Shown here: positions 16,492-24,003 of the stretch, in pieces | How the letters are laid out: every line of letters starts with the position of its first letter | Numbering within the stretch: position 1 is the stretch's first letter | Origin: CAYNKA01 sp964397655 | Lineage (GTDB): Bacteria; Spirochaetota; Spirochaetia; DTKZ01 | Direction of reading: 5' to 3' | Assembly (NCBI GenBank): GCA_964397655.1 | Contig: CAYNKA010000003.1 | Location: 248,001-312,000 of the forward strand | Length of the DNA stretch: 64,000 bases | Program-made: the position numbers and the translations under genes | The notes under the pieces: model-generated | Databases searched by the model: none | The model's input: only the letters and a program-made list of their open reading frames with translations | Told to the model about the DNA's origin: nothing

Positions 16492-17475
16492 ATGAAATAC
16501 AGAAGACTCGGAAAAACCGGATGGATGGTTTCCGAGATTTCTCTCGGGACCTGGCAGGTCGGGGGGAAATGGGGGACCACCTTCGACGAGCGCACGGCGG
16601 AGGAGATCATCAACGCGGCGATCGACGAGGGCATCAACTTCATCGACACGGCCGACGTCTATTCGGGCGGAAAGAGCGAGAGAACGGTGGCGAACGTCGT
16701 CCGGGACCGGAAGAAGGACGTGAAGATCGCCACGAAGTGCGGACGAAGGCTGTCACCCCATGCCGCGGATTCCTACACTCCCGCGGCACTCAGGAAGTTC
16801 GTGGAGGACAGCCTCGCGAACATGAGACTCGACGTCCTCGACCTGGTCCAGCTCCACTGTCCGCCCACCCCGGTCTACTACAGGCCGGAGATCTTCGAGA
16901 CCTTCGACCGCCTCAAGGACCAGGGGAAGATCCGCTTCCTCGGCGTGAGCGTGGAGCGCGTGGAAGAGGCCGTCAAGGCCATCGAATACCCGAACGTGGC
17001 GACGGTGCAGATAATCTTCAATATTTTCCGCCAGAGGCCGAAGGACCTCTTCTTCCGCCTCGCCGAGAAAAAGGACGTCGGCGTCATCGTCCGCGTCCCG
17101 CTCGCGAGCGGTCTGCTCTCGGGCCGGTTCACCCAGGAAACGGTCTTCGGCGCGGAGGACCACAGATTCTTCAACAGGAACGGCGAACGCTTCGACAAGG
17201 GGGAGACCTTCGCGGGCGTGCCGTACGAGATCGGGCTCGAAGCGGTCGATGAACTGAAGGCGGCATTCGGGGGAGCTTCTCTCGCGAGGACCGCGCTCAG
17301 GTGGATCCTCGAGTTCCCCCAGGTGTCCTGCATCATCCCGGGAGCCTCGCGCAGGGAACAGATCGAGGAGAACGTGAAGGCCTCCTCCGCTCCCGAGCTC
17401 TCGGAAGCGGAAAGGAAGGCTGCCGCGGACGTCTACGAGCGGAGAATCAAACCCTACGTCCACCACCTGTGGTGA
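16492..17475 (+). CDS. Aldo/keto reductase
   Basis: A 327-residue TIM-barrel NAD(P)H oxidoreductase of the YdjG/Tas/IolS-like group. The catalytic tetrad is visible: Asp and Tyr in FIDTADVYSGGKSE, Lys in VKIATKCG, His in LVQLHCPP. The cofactor-binding C-terminal part contains IIPGASRREQIEENV. The start is MKYRRLGKTG, six bases after GGAGGG; the frame extends 87 bases upstream but lacks a ribosome site. It reduces an aldehyde or ketone; the substrate cannot be told from sequence. It converges with the Mrp gene across a strong hairpin. Confidence 0.92.
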   Translation: MKYRRLGKTGWMVSEISLGTWQVGGKWGTTFDERTAEEIINAAIDEGINFIDTADVYSGGKSERTVANVVRDRKKDVKIATKCGRRLSPHAADSYTPAALRKFVEDSLANMRLDVLDLVQLHCPPTPVYYRPEIFETFDRLKDQGKIRFLGVSVERVEEAVKAIEYPNVATVQIIFNIFRQRPKDLFFRLAEKKDVGVIVRVPLASGLLSGRFTQETVFGAEDHRFFNRNGERFDKGETFAGVPYEIGLEAVDELKAAFGGASLARTALRWILEFPQVSCIIPGASRREQIEENVKASSAPELSEAERKAAADVYERRIKPYVHHLW

Positions 17476-17482
17476 ACGAAGA

Positions 17483-17504
17483 ACCCCGGAGCGAGCTCCG
17501 GGGT
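17483..17504. terminator. Bidirectional hairpin between converging genes
   Basis: Perfect 10-base arms (ACCCCGGAGC and complement) with a GA centre lie in the 48-base gap between the ends of the aldo/keto reductase and the Mrp operon. No long T-run is present on either side, so it may be a weak intrinsic terminator or an mRNA 3'-end stabiliser for both transcripts. Confidence 0.6.
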
Positions 17505-17523
17505 ACGAACCCCCGCTTTCCGG

Positions 17524-18306
17524 TCAGGCTCCGCCCGGAACGGCCGCGGCGACGCTCGAGGCGAGGTCCTCGGCCGCGGTCCTGAGGTCGTCCGGCAGGT
17601 TCTCCCAGCCGAGGGCCCCGGCCTGGGCGAGTTCCTTGCGCCAGGCGAAGCGCCCGAGCAGGGGAAGTCCGAGCTTGGTCGCCGACTCGGCCGCCGCCCC
17701 CTGGGCGAACAGGCGGAACTCCCTGCCGCAGTGCGGGCAGACCATGGCCCCCATGTTCTCCACGAGGCCCAGGACCGGCGTGCCGGTCTTCACCGCCATC
17801 TTGACGGACTTGGCGACGATCATGGACACGAAGTCCTGCGGCGTCGCGACTACGACGAGACCGTCCACCGGGAGCTGCTGGAAACCGGTGAGGACGACGT
17901 CGGCCGTTCCCGGGGGAAAGTCCACGACGAGATAATCCAGTTCGCCCCATTCCGCGTCGCCGTAGAACTGCTGGAGGGCCTTCGCGAGAAGCGGTCCCCG
18001 CCAGATGACGGGATCGTCCTCGTCGGAAAGGTACATGTTGATCGACACGAGCTTGATCCCCTGTTCGTCGGAGATGGGGAAGAGCTTCTCGCCTTCGCTT
18101 TCTCCCGGTATCCCCTCGACGCCCAGGAGCCGGGGAATGCTCGGTCCGGTTATGTCCGCGTCGAGGACTCCCACCGAATACCCCCCCGCGGCGAGAGCCT
18201 GTGCGAGAAGAACCGTCACGGTGGACTTCCCCACTCCGCCCTTGCCGCTCGCGACCCCGATGATCCGCTTGATGCCTTTTTTCGGCAGTTTTTCGATTTC
18301 AGCCAT
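17524..18306 (-). CDS. Mrp/ApbC-family P-loop ATPase
   Basis: A 260-residue ATPase with deviant Walker A GVASGKGGVGKST near the N-terminus, switch-type LDADITGPSIPRLLG, and a CxxC pair in MVCPHCG that in this family holds a bridging [4Fe-4S] cluster between two subunits. Mrp/NBP35 proteins bind and pass on Fe-S clusters. Here it is the last gene of the Orp-like cluster, after two ferredoxin-containing MinD ATPases, with an 18-base gap. In Desulfovibrio an Mrp-like ATPase is part of the orange-protein system. Its exact client is unknown. Confidence 0.9.
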   Translation of the reverse strand: MAEIEKLPKKGIKRIIGVASGKGGVGKSTVTVLLAQALAAGGYSVGVLDADITGPSIPRLLGVEGIPGESEGEKLFPISDEQGIKLVSINMYLSDEDDPVIWRGPLLAKALQQFYGDAEWGELDYLVVDFPPGTADVVLTGFQQLPVDGLVVVATPQDFVSMIVAKSVKMAVKTGTPVLGLVENMGAMVCPHCGREFRLFAQGAAAESATKLGLPLLGRFAWRKELAQAGALGWENLPDDLRTAAEDLASSVAAAVPGGA

Positions 18307-18324
18307 TCTTCTTTCCTTGTATGA

Positions 18325-19200
18325 TCAGAATCTCCGACACAGGTTCCTCCACACATCCGCGAGCTGCCGCGAAACCGGAAGTGTTCCGTCGTACTCCACG
18401 ACGCTCTTCGCCCGAAGCTGGGCCGCCGTGAACACGCGGTCGTAGACCAGTTCGCCGACAACCTTGACTCCCCGCCTTTCGCACAGCTCTTTGATTTCCG
18501 AGGAAATCGAGGTGTTAATATCGCATTTATTGACGCAGACGAAAAGAGGCATGCCGAAATGTTCGGTCAAGGCGATGACCCGTTCCAGATCGTGACGGCT
18601 CGAAAGACTCGGTTCCGCCACCGCGAGGACGGCGTCCGCCCCCGTGATCGAGGCGATGACCGGGCATCCGATGCCGGGACAGCCGTCGACGAGGATGTAG
18701 TCCGCCCCTTCCGCCTCGGCGATTTCCCGGGCCTTCTTACGGACGACGCTCACGAGTTTGCCGGAGTTCTCTGCCTCGGCGTCGAGGGCCGCATGTACCA
18801 AGATACCGAACCGCGTGGAGGAAACGTACCATTCGCCGCATCTCCTTTCCTGAAAGGAAATCGCTCCGGCGGGACAACGGCGGACGCAGAGCCCGCAACC
18901 CTCGCAGCCTGCTATCCGGTATTTCCCGTTTTCCGCGGCCCGAACCGCGTCGAAACGGCAGAGCTCGGCGCATTTTCCGCAGGCCGTGCACGTCTCGGGA
19001 TCGATGACCGCCTCGCGGCCGCTTATGAAGGGCGTTTTCTCCCGGATTTCGGGCGAAAAAATGAGATGGAGGTCCGCCGCGTCAACGTCGCAGTCGGCGA
19101 AGACGGCCTTCCCCTCGGTGGAAACGAGGGCTGCGAAGGAGGCGGTCACGCTGGTCTTTCCGGTGCCGCCCTTCCCGCTGATGACGACGAGTTCCTTCAT
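18325..19200 (-). CDS. MinD-like ATPase with inserted ferredoxin domain (second copy)
   Basis: A 291-residue protein with Walker A VISGKGGTGKTS, then two CxxCxxCxxxC clusters (CTACGKCAELCRF and CEGCGLCVRRCP, ~residues 60-105) inserted into the ATPase fold, then GADYILVDGCPGIGCPV (Walker B region) and VCVNKCDIN (base-recognition). It is the partner family to the preceding gene and to the DVU2103/DVU2104-type ATPases of the orange-protein complex. Its ATG overlaps the upstream gene's stop by 4 bases. The larger open frame over the upstream gene is shadow. It probably couples ATP hydrolysis to redox or cluster assembly on the NifX-like proteins (inference). Confidence 0.9.
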   Translation of the reverse strand: MKELVVISGKGGTGKTSVTASFAALVSTEGKAVFADCDVDAADLHLIFSPEIREKTPFISGREAVIDPETCTACGKCAELCRFDAVRAAENGKYRIAGCEGCGLCVRRCPAGAISFQERRCGEWYVSSTRFGILVHAALDAEAENSGKLVSVVRKKAREIAEAEGADYILVDGCPGIGCPVIASITGADAVLAVAEPSLSSRHDLERVIALTEHFGMPLFVCVNKCDINTSISSEIKELCERRGVKVVGELVYDRVFTAAQLRAKSVVEYDGTLPVSRQLADVWRNLCRRF

Positions 19201-20087
19201 TCCCTGCCTCCTTCGGCGGCTCGAAAGCCGGCCGCGGCGAACACGGCATCGAGCAGCCTCGCCGTCATCGGCCCGTATTCGGAGGCGGCTGAAAGCAGCG
19301 TCCCTCCCCGGGAATAGGCCTCGGCGACTCGGCGGTCGTCGGGGATCTCGAGGAGGACCGGGATTCCTTCCCGCGCACAGTAGGTCCTGACTCGATCGTC
19401 CCCCGAATCCGCCCGATTGATGACGACGCCGAAGGAAAGGCCGGCCTTGCGCACCGTCCCGACGGCGAGAGTCAAATCGTGCAGGCCGAAGGGCGTCGGT
19501 TCGGTGACGAGGAGGACGAAGTCCGCCCCGCGGACAGCCGTGATCATAGGACAGGACGTTCCGGGCGGACAGTCGACGATCACGAGGTCCGAAGGGCCGG
19601 AACGTTTCTTGACGGCCCGGATCAAAGGCGGCGACATCGCGAAGCCTACCTTGAGCTCGCCCTCCACGAAACGAAGGTTTCCCTTCTCCGAGCTCCTGAC
19701 GGTGCCGATGGGCTCGCCCTTCTCCGTGAGTGCCCATTCGGGGCATTCCATGACGCAGGCGCCGCAGCCGTGGCAGAGTTCCGAGAATACGAGAAGCTGG
19801 TCCTTGAGGAGGGCCAGGGCATTGAACATACAGATCTTCACGCAGGCACCGCAAGCCGTGCATTTCTCCTCGGAAACCTCCGGGACCGGAAGGGTGATCT
19901 CCTCGATCTTGACGCCCGCCGCGTTTCCGCCTAGGAAAAGAGCCGCATTCGGCTCCTCGACGTCGCAGTCCAACAGAGTCGTTTTTCCCGCCGCGGACAG
20001 GGCCAAGGCGACGGAAAGGGTGGTCTTTCCCGTGCCTCCTTTCCCGGAGGCGACAGCGAGGCGAAACGGCTTCATACCGGCCTTCAC
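19197..20087 (-). CDS. MinD-like ATPase with inserted ferredoxin domain (first copy)
   Basis: A 296-residue protein with Walker A VASGKGGTGKTT, ferredoxin clusters CTACGACVKICMF and CHGCGACVMECP (~residues 73-117), DLVIVDCPPGTSCPM and VINRADSG. It is 30-40% alike by eye to the next gene, so the two may form a heterodimer, as is proposed for the orange-protein ATPases. The start is taken as GTG at 20087: GAGGG lies six bases upstream and the GTGA overlaps the NifX stop, giving translational coupling. An ATG 12 bases later is the alternative. Confidence 0.9.
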   Translation of the reverse strand: MKAGMKPFRLAVASGKGGTGKTTLSVALALSAAGKTTLLDCDVEEPNAALFLGGNAAGVKIEEITLPVPEVSEEKCTACGACVKICMFNALALLKDQLLVFSELCHGCGACVMECPEWALTEKGEPIGTVRSSEKGNLRFVEGELKVGFAMSPPLIRAVKKRSGPSDLVIVDCPPGTSCPMITAVRGADFVLLVTEPTPFGLHDLTLAVGTVRKAGLSFGVVINRADSGDDRVRTYCAREGIPVLLEIPDDRRVAEAYSRGGTLLSAASEYGPMTARLLDAVFAAAGFRAAEGGRE

Positions 20088-20443
20088 CAGTGACCCTCGA
20101 CGTCCGCGGCGGCCGCCTTCTTCAATTCGCCCTTTTTGAAAGCCTCGATGACTTCCTTGACGGGCCGGACGCCGCTGTGATACACGGCGATCTTCGCTGC
20201 ATCGAGCACGCGAAAGGCCTTGGGGCCTGTATGACCGGTGACGACGGCCTCCGCCCCCGCGGCCGCGACGTTCTGGGCTGCCTGGATTCCCGCGCCCTGG
20301 GCGGCGTTCAGGTTCTGGGTATTGTCAAAGAATTCACAGGAATCGGTCTCGGTTTCATAGAGGACGAATTTCTTCGCCCGGCCGAACCGGGCGTCCAGCG
20401 GCGCTTCCAGGCCGTCGCCGTCGATCGTAATCGCTATTTTCAT
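20084..20443 (-). CDS. NifX/NifB-type (orange protein family) small protein, second copy
   Basis: A 119-residue protein of the dinitrogenase Fe-Mo cofactor biosynthesis family, a ribonuclease-H-like fold that binds metal-sulfur clusters. It has the family features: MKIAITIDGDGLEAPLDARFGRA at the N-terminus and AVVTGHTGPKAFRVLDAA in the middle. In orange protein (ORP) this fold holds a Mo-Cu-sulfide cluster. No nitrogenase genes are nearby, so a nitrogenase role is unlikely. AAGGAG lies ten bases before the ATG. The stop overlaps the following ATPase start. Confidence 0.9.
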   Translation of the reverse strand: MKIAITIDGDGLEAPLDARFGRAKKFVLYETETDSCEFFDNTQNLNAAQGAGIQAAQNVAAAGAEAVVTGHTGPKAFRVLDAAKIAVYHSGVRPVKEVIEAFKKGELKKAAAADVEGHW

Positions 20444-20477
20444 CTTTCATGCACTCCTTGTTCGAAGTACGAGCGCC

Positions 20478-20506
20478 GTCTTCGTCCGCCTTGCGCGGAC
20501 GAAGAC
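20478..20506 (-). other. Intercistronic hairpin between DUF5320 and NifX genes
   Basis: Perfect 12-base arms (GTCTTCGTCCGC and complement) with a 5-base CTTGC loop. This is the most stable stem in the cluster and has no U-run. It probably protects the upstream mRNA end or attenuates transcription of the downstream ATPase genes. Confidence 0.6.
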
Positions 20507-20528
20507 ATGACAACCGGAAGCAAAGCCG

Positions 20529-20873
20529 TTATTTCTTCTCCGGCTCGGCTTTCCCCTCGAGGCGTTTACGGATCGCCGCGAGTTCGTTCTCGAGATATTC
20601 GGCCTGGGCCGTGAGAGCGGCCTTCTCGCGCTCAGGGTCCATTCCCGCGGCGGGATACGCCGCGGGAACTCCGAAAAAACCGAAACCCCGGCCGAAGCCC
20701 CTTCCGATCCCGAGGCCGCGCCCTGCTCCTCTTCCACGGCCCCAGCCTGAACCCAGGCCCCGGCCGGCGATCGGGTTGGCGTACCCCGGCGCTCCGTAGC
20801 ACGCACAAAAACCCGCGGCGCGTCCCGTCATCGGTCCGAATCCGTTCGGCCCGCTTCCATCTCCTCTCGGCAT
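20529..20873 (-). CDS. DUF5320 domain protein
   Basis: A 114-residue protein starting MPRGDGSGPNGFGPMTGRAAG, the typical DUF5320 N-terminus, followed by a CACYGAPGYANP segment, a long Gly/Arg-rich tract (~residues 38-66) and a C-terminal helix with Lys/Glu (~80-114). DUF5320 proteins are small, of unknown function, and are regularly found beside NifX-type and Mrp/MinD Fe-S genes in anaerobes, as here. AAGGAG lies seven bases before the ATG. The two N-terminal cysteines could be metal ligands (inference). Confidence 0.85.
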   Translation of the reverse strand: MPRGDGSGPNGFGPMTGRAAGFCACYGAPGYANPIAGRGLGSGWGRGRGAGRGLGIGRGFGRGFGFFGVPAAYPAAGMDPEREKAALTAQAEYLENELAAIRKRLEGKAEPEKK

Positions 20874-20918
20874 ACATTTGCTCCTTCACAATCCGCCTCT
20901 TCCTGTTCGAGGCACGAG

Positions 20919-21311
20919 TCAACCATTTCTCCCGAACCTTCCGTGCCCGGAGCCGCACCGGCATCTTCGTCCGGTTCGGGGGCACCCCGGTAGGGAGAAC
21001 CTTTCGTCTTCGAGCCGGCCTTCGAGCCAGCCCCGAAGCACGTCTTCCACGGGCCCTGCGGTAAAGGCCCTCACTTCGATTCCGCAACGGGCGACCAGCG
21101 CGGCCGCTTCCCTGGAGATCGCCCCGCAGATCAGAACCTTCACTCCGGCCTTCTCGAGGACCGCAGCCTTTGCGGCAGCTTCGGTTTTGGGAAGTCCCAC
21201 GAACCGCCGCTCCCCGTACGCTCCGTTCCGAAGCTCCGTCAGCATGACCGTTCCGGCGTAGTCGAAGACGGGGGCGATTCGTTCGTTCCAGACGGTCAGT
21301 GCCAACAGCAT
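20919..21311 (-). CDS. NifX/NifB-type small protein, first copy
   Basis: A 130-residue protein: MLLALTVWNERIAPVFDYAG, then GAISREAAALVARCGIEVRAF, matching the NifX/orange-protein fold over residues 1-105. The C-terminus has an unusual Cys/Arg/Gly-rich tail (CPRTGRRCRCGSGHG). The open frame runs further upstream, but the ATG at 21311 aligns with the family start and lies exactly 13 bases from the -12 C of a sigma-54 promoter. There is no Shine-Dalgarno sequence, so the transcript is probably leaderless. It is the first gene of the Orp-like operon. Confidence 0.82.
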   Translation of the reverse strand: MLLALTVWNERIAPVFDYAGTVMLTELRNGAYGERRFVGLPKTEAAAKAAVLEKAGVKVLICGAISREAAALVARCGIEVRAFTAGPVEDVLRGWLEGRLEDERFSLPGCPRTGRRCRCGSGHGRFGRNG

Positions 21312-21322
21312 GTGTTCAAATG

Positions 21323-21338
21323 AGCATTTTCCATGCCA
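21323..21338 (-). promoter_or_regulatory. Sigma-54 (-24/-12) promoter of the Orp-like operon
   Basis: The minus strand reads TGGCATG-GAAA-ATGCT, with GG-N10-GC spacing intact and two differences from the TGGCACG-N4-TTGCW consensus. The predicted start of transcription is at about 21312, next to the NifX ATG. The gene just upstream encodes a sigma-54 activator. Confidence 0.8.
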
Positions 21339-21421
21339 AGAATTTGCATCGTTTCGGGCCGTTTTTATCCGAATTATAGTCGCGGCTGTTGCCGTTGCCG
21401 TCGCGTTCACGCTCCGGTCTT

Positions 21422-21476
21422 CCGCCTACCGTCGCAGCCGCAGCGGGAGACGTCGCAGTTTCGCGACGGTAGGCGG
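21422..21476. promoter_or_regulatory. Long inverted repeat, putative enhancer of the Orp-like operon
   Basis: Perfect 14-base arms (CCGCCTACCGTCGC and its complement) are separated by 27 bases. The element spans about -110 to -164 relative to the predicted sigma-54 start, the usual position of an activator binding region. It also lies 53 bases after the activator gene's stop, so it could instead form a terminator stem, but no T-run follows. Confidence 0.6.
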
Positions 21477-21528
21477 CACTGCTCGAAAGAAAATATGCAG
21501 AGGACCCGGTCGTTGGGGAATCCGTTTC

Positions 21529-23067
21529 TCACCGGCCGGGGGCGGATCGGCCGTCCCGTTCGGGAAGTTCGATGCCGAGGGTTTTGATCTTTCGGTACAG
21601 GGTCGCCTTGTCGATGCCGAGGTCTCGCGCCGCCGCCGTCCGGTTCCAACCGCACCGTTCAAGGGCGCAAAGGACGAGCCGCCGCTCGGTTTCCCGCCTT
21701 TCCGCCTGCAGGGTCCGCTCCGTCGGCTCAGGGACGGAGGAAGCTGCTGTAGAGTCTTGCGCGCTATCCGCCCCGTCTTCTCCGCTGGGGACGGAGGTCC
21801 GGGCAGGGTCGCCAGCCGCCGCCGAAGCGGAGACTGCCATGCTCGTTTCCGGCGTGAGGACGGGGGCCAGAGCCGCGCCGCCCGCCGTCGGCGAGAGGGC
21901 TGCAGCGACTTCGGGAGAAAGGTCCGACAGCTCGGCCCGCCGGCCCTGCGAAAGCAGGACGAGCCGCTCCACGACGTTCTCGAGTTCGCGGATGTTTCCC
22001 GGCCAGGCGTAGGCGTAGAAGGCGGCGAGCACCTCCGGGGCGAACGTACGGACGTTCTTTCCCATGGTTCTGCGGAACTTTTCAAGAAACTGCTCGGCGA
22101 GACGGGGTATGTCCTCCTTCCTTTCGCGGAGCGGCGGCAGCGAGACCCTGACGACGTTTATTCGATAGTAGAGATCGCGGCGGAAGGTCCCCTTCTCGAC
22201 CATCCCCGCGAGATCCCTGTTCGTGGCCGCGAGGACGCGGACGTCTGCCTTTTCCGGGCCGGTAGCGCCGAGGGGCTCGTACTCCCGCTCCTGGAGGACC
22301 CGGAGGAGCTTCACCTGCATGGCGGGGGAGACGTCGCCGATTTCGTCGAGGAAGAGGGTCCCGCCCTCGGCGAGTTCGAAGCGGCCGGGTTTGTTCCGGT
22401 CCGCCCCGGTGAAGGCGCCCTTCCTGTAACCGAAAAGCTCCGACTCGAGGAGCGTGTCGGGCAGGGCTCCGCAGTTCACGGCGACGAAGGGCCCCGAGGC
22501 CCTGGGCGAGCGGGCGTGGATCATCCTCGCGAGGACTTCCTTGCCCGTGCCGGTCTCGCCCTCGATGAGTACCGAGCTGGGGCCGTCGGCTACGGCGGGC
22601 AGAAGGTCAAGGATCCTCCGCATGGCAGGACTCCGGCTTTCCTCCTCGGGAAGACTCGACCGGACCGCGAGTTCCCGCTTGAGTTCCTCGATCTCCCGGA
22701 GGTCCCGAAAAGTCTCCGCCCCGCCCGTGATCCGCCCTTTCGCATCGAGGAGGAGGGCCGTGGAAACGCTCACGGGGATTCGGTTGCCCTTGAAGTCGAT
22801 GATGCAGCCCTCCTTGTTCACGATCCGGCGGCCCGTTTTCAGAGTCCGCCGGAGGGGGCATTCGCTTTCGCACATATCCGCTTTGAACACTTCCCAGCAG
22901 AGCTTCCCCAGGGCGTCCTCTCTCCCGATCCCGAGGATACGCTCAGCCGCCCTGTTGAATGAGGTGAGACGCCATTCGAGATCGACGGTGAAAACGCCGT
23001 CGGAAATGCTTTCGAGGATGCTGTTGGCTATGGAAGACACGGTCTGTCGGCCAGTTTTTATGGGCAT
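21529..23067 (-). CDS. PAS-domain sigma-54-dependent activator, probable Orp cluster regulator
   Basis: 512 residues: PAS sensor (~10-125), AAA+ domain with Walker A GETGTGKE (170-177) and GAFTGA (217-222), an Ala/Ser/Thr/Pro-rich linker (~395-455), and a Fis-type helix-turn-helix (RTAAARDLGIDKATLYRKIK). The PAS domain holds Cys57, Cys66, Cys70 and Cys88, a spacing that could bind an Fe-S cluster or respond to redox. It lies directly upstream of the NifX/MinD/Mrp operon and, like DVU2106 in Desulfovibrio, is likely its dedicated activator. Its own start has TTGACA-N17-TATTAT ending six bases before the ATG. Confidence 0.9.
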   Translation of the reverse strand: MPIKTGRQTVSSIANSILESISDGVFTVDLEWRLTSFNRAAERILGIGREDALGKLCWEVFKADMCESECPLRRTLKTGRRIVNKEGCIIDFKGNRIPVSVSTALLLDAKGRITGGAETFRDLREIEELKRELAVRSSLPEEESRSPAMRRILDLLPAVADGPSSVLIEGETGTGKEVLARMIHARSPRASGPFVAVNCGALPDTLLESELFGYRKGAFTGADRNKPGRFELAEGGTLFLDEIGDVSPAMQVKLLRVLQEREYEPLGATGPEKADVRVLAATNRDLAGMVEKGTFRRDLYYRINVVRVSLPPLRERKEDIPRLAEQFLEKFRRTMGKNVRTFAPEVLAAFYAYAWPGNIRELENVVERLVLLSQGRRAELSDLSPEVAAALSPTAGGAALAPVLTPETSMAVSASAAAGDPARTSVPSGEDGADSAQDSTAASSVPEPTERTLQAERRETERRLVLCALERCGWNRTAAARDLGIDKATLYRKIKTLGIELPERDGRSAPGR

Positions 23068-23073
23068 ATGCTC

Positions 23074-23102
23074 ATAATACCGCTCGAACCTGCCGCTGTC
23101 AA
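23074..23102 (-). promoter_or_regulatory. Sigma-70 promoter of the Orp activator gene, leaderless
   Basis: On the minus strand TTGACA-N17-TATTAT has a perfect -35 and a 5/6 -10. Six bases (GAGCAT) separate the -10 from the ATG, so transcription should begin at the start codon itself. There is no Shine-Dalgarno sequence. Confidence 0.8.
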
Positions 23103-23143
23103 CAAAGGCCTGTACGCTCCGACCGGAGCGCCGAACGGCCGGA

Positions 23144-23908
23144 TCAGTACGGCCAGGCCGGACGGCTGAACAGGCCTCCGTCCACGAAGAGCGTCTGTCC
23201 GGTGACGAACTCCGAGTCGGGGCCGGCGAAGAAGGCTACCGCCCGCCCTACGTCCTCCGGCCTGCCTATCCTTCCCAGGGGCGTGAGCTTGGACCAGGTG
23301 CCGGCGTAGTCGCCCGCCTCGAGCTTCGTGCGCTCGATCTCGACCGCGCCGGGGGCCACGCAGTTCACCCTGATTCGGTAGCGGCCAAGCTCGACCGCGG
23401 CCGCCTTGGTGAACTGCTCGATCCCGCCCTTGCTCGCCGTGTAGCTCGCGAGGTTCGGAAAGGCCCATTTGTTCGAGCCCGACCCGACGTTGACGATGCT
23501 CCCGCCCCGCTCCTTCATGAGGAGGGCGGCCCGCTTCGTGCAGAGGAAGCAGCCCTTGAGGTTCGTCGCGATCACCCGGTCCCACTCGGCCTCTTCAAGG
23601 TCGAGGAGGTGCCTCCAAGTCTGGACGCCCGCGTTGTTGACGAGAACGTCGAGACCGCCGAATTCGCGCGACACCTTCTCGAACATGGCGTCCGCCTCGG
23701 CGGCATCGCCCACATCCGCGCGCACGGCGAAGGCCCTCCCCGGCATTTCCACGATCTCCTTCACCGTCGCTTCAGCGCCCTCTTTGTCCGTGCGATAGTT
23801 CACCGCGACGGCGCAGCCCCGGCGAGCGAGTTCCAGCGCGATCCCCCTGCCCACTCCCTTGCTCGCGCCGGTCACGAGCGCGGTCTTTCCGCGAAGCGAT
23901 CCGTTCAT
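23144..23908 (-). CDS. SDR family oxidoreductase
   Basis: A 254-residue Rossmann-fold dehydrogenase of the classical SDR type, close to FabG/glucose-1-dehydrogenase. It has the cofactor loop TGASKGVGRG (~14-23), NNAG (~90), the catalytic Ser in IVNVGSGS, Tyr/Lys in YTASKGG, and a C-terminal FVTGQTLFVDGG. It reduces a carbonyl or oxidises an alcohol with NAD(P); the substrate is not determinable. It is divergent from the GntR gene with promoters nine bases apart, so the GntR protein could also regulate it. Confidence 0.92.
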   Translation of the reverse strand: MNGSLRGKTALVTGASKGVGRGIALELARRGCAVAVNYRTDKEGAEATVKEIVEMPGRAFAVRADVGDAAEADAMFEKVSREFGGLDVLVNNAGVQTWRHLLDLEEAEWDRVIATNLKGCFLCTKRAALLMKERGGSIVNVGSGSNKWAFPNLASYTASKGGIEQFTKAAAVELGRYRIRVNCVAPGAVEIERTKLEAGDYAGTWSKLTPLGRIGRPEDVGRAVAFFAGPDSEFVTGQTLFVDGGLFSRPAWPY

Positions 23909-23914
23909 AGCTCA

Positions 23915-23944
23915 ACTATCGCCGAAAGAGGGCTCGTCGCGCAA
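23915..23944 (-). promoter_or_regulatory. Candidate promoter of the SDR gene
   Basis: On the minus strand TTGCGC-N18-GATAGT ends six bases before the ATG at 23908. Moderate hexamer match, with the same leaderless spacing as other genes here. Confidence 0.4.
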
Positions 23945-23953
23945 TTCCCGGAC

Positions 23954-23982
23954 TTGACATAATGTACTATTACATTTACCAT
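23954..23982 (+). promoter_or_regulatory. Promoter of the GntR-slipin-ABC operon
   Basis: TTGACA-N17-TACCAT. The -10 ends eight bases before the ATG at 23991, so the leader is at most about two bases. An inverted repeat (AATGTA-CTAT-TACATT, 23961-23976) sits between the -35 and -10 and is a likely repressor site. Confidence 0.7.
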
Positions 23983-24003
23983 TGTACTATATGAATAGTA
24001 CAA
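23982..24003. promoter_or_regulatory. GntR operator covering the start codon
   Basis: TTGTACTAT-ATGA-ATAGTACAA is a perfect inverted repeat with 9-base arms and a 4-base centre that contains the gene's own ATG. Together with the 23961-23976 repeat it brackets the promoter. Autorepression by the GntR protein is inferred. Confidence 0.75.

Noticed and set aside
20084..21311. Nitrogenase cofactor genes (NifX/NifB similarity)
   Set aside because: No nifHDK, nifE/N or full-length radical-SAM NifB is present; the context is the orange-protein type of cluster.
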